Source: Clostridiales bacterium (GTDB lineage Bacteria; Bacillota; Clostridia; Saccharofermentanales; Saccharofermentanaceae). Taken from it: a stretch of DNA of 57,064 nt. Made by a program: the position numbers and the translations under genes. The stretch covers positions 1 to 57,064 of the forward strand of contig JAFZZM010000042.1 in the NCBI GenBank assembly GCA_017615755.1, written 5' to 3'. The number at the start of each line of letters is the position of its first letter. Position 1 is the first letter of the stretch. Shown one piece after another: positions 56,961-57,064 of the stretch. Below the pieces are notes generated by a model. It was not told where the DNA came from. It saw nothing but the letters and a program-made list of their open reading frames with translations, and made no database searches.

Positions 56961-57064
56961 GTGGGAAAACAAAAAATGACTCCGGAAGAAATGAGCGCAA
57001 AGCTCGATGAAGTTCTTTCGAAATACAAGGGCCAGGGCCAGAAGGCTTTGATGGCCACATTGCA
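56961..57064 (+). CDS. HndA/NuoE-like thioredoxin-fold ferredoxin subunit (partial)
   Basis: The first 34 codons of a gene cut by the window end. GTG start with GGGAGGTGA upstream. The sequence MTPEEMSAKLDEVLSKYKG resembles the helical N-terminus of the 24-kDa NADH dehydrogenase/HndA family, small 2Fe-2S subunits of NAD(P)-linked hydrogenases or formate dehydrogenases. The Cys ligands lie beyond the window, so the call is tentative. Confidence 0.6.
   Translation, partial: MGKQKMTPEEMSAKLDEVLSKYKGQGQKALMATL

Overview
The window looks like a chromosomal segment from a Gram-positive anaerobe of the Bacillota, most likely class Clostridia. The evidence is the gene content and order: an Asp23/AmaP/DUF2273 block leading into nusB-xseA-xseB-ispA-dxs-nadK-argR-recN, comM-dprA-topA-trmFO, dnaG-trmK-nif3, a large acyl-CoA dehydratase activase, and at the right edge the start of an HndA/NuoE-like ferredoxin subunit typical of fermentative hydrogen metabolism. 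Promoters fit the SigA consensus and ribosome sites are strong GGAGG types. I cannot name the genus. No transposase, integrase, phage gene or CRISPR array is visible.

Layout. 1-2.3 kb: the tail of an unknown gene, a terminator, an orphan ABC-2-like permease and a basic-tailed unknown protein. 2.3-13 kb: giant dehydratase activase, polA, coaE, a small membrane protein, an ABC exporter and an SDR oxidoreductase, closed by a terminator shared with convergent ychF. 14.3-21.5 kb: comM-dprA-topA-trmFO and a YesL-like membrane protein. 21.6-28.6 kb: a five-gene phospho-signalling island. 28.6-30.8 kb (minus): tgt and queA for queuosine synthesis, divergent from dapA-dapB-yajC. 33.2-38.2 kb: dnaG, trmK, a Nif3 protein, the RNase P RNA gene and a long-form purM. 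38.2-43.6 kb: a lipoprotein, tRNA-Lys(CTT), metY, a DUF4867 protein, aspartate kinase (minus) and a YqeG phosphatase. 43.8-46.1 kb: a secreted surface protein. 46.3-55.8 kb: efp and the long operon-like run to recN. 55.8-57.1 kb: a pseudouridine synthase (minus) and the partial HndA/NuoE gene.

The most distinctive region is 21632-28597. Its five tightly packed genes encode (1) a zinc-ribbon, Ala/Pro-rich, FHA scaffold; (2) a membrane-anchored PP2C phosphatase; (3) an extracytoplasmic trypsin-like protease tethered through the membrane to a cytoplasmic FHA domain; (4) a soluble PP2C phosphatase; and (5) a zinc-ribbon Ser/Thr kinase with one membrane span and a large outer domain. A short motif, T-V-A-[I/M], occurs four times in the scaffold and once in the kinase linker, and fits a phosphothreonine ligand for FHA domains. 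I propose a kinase/phosphatase/FHA circuit coupled to a surface protease, with no secretion system or vWA partner beside it.

Other points of interest are a 10-bp dyad flanking the -10 box of the DUF4867 gene, a possible switching leader before metY, a structured leader before the DUF6273/DUF4214 surface protein, the absence of rpoD between dnaG and trmK, and a PurM of the type common in Bacteroidota.
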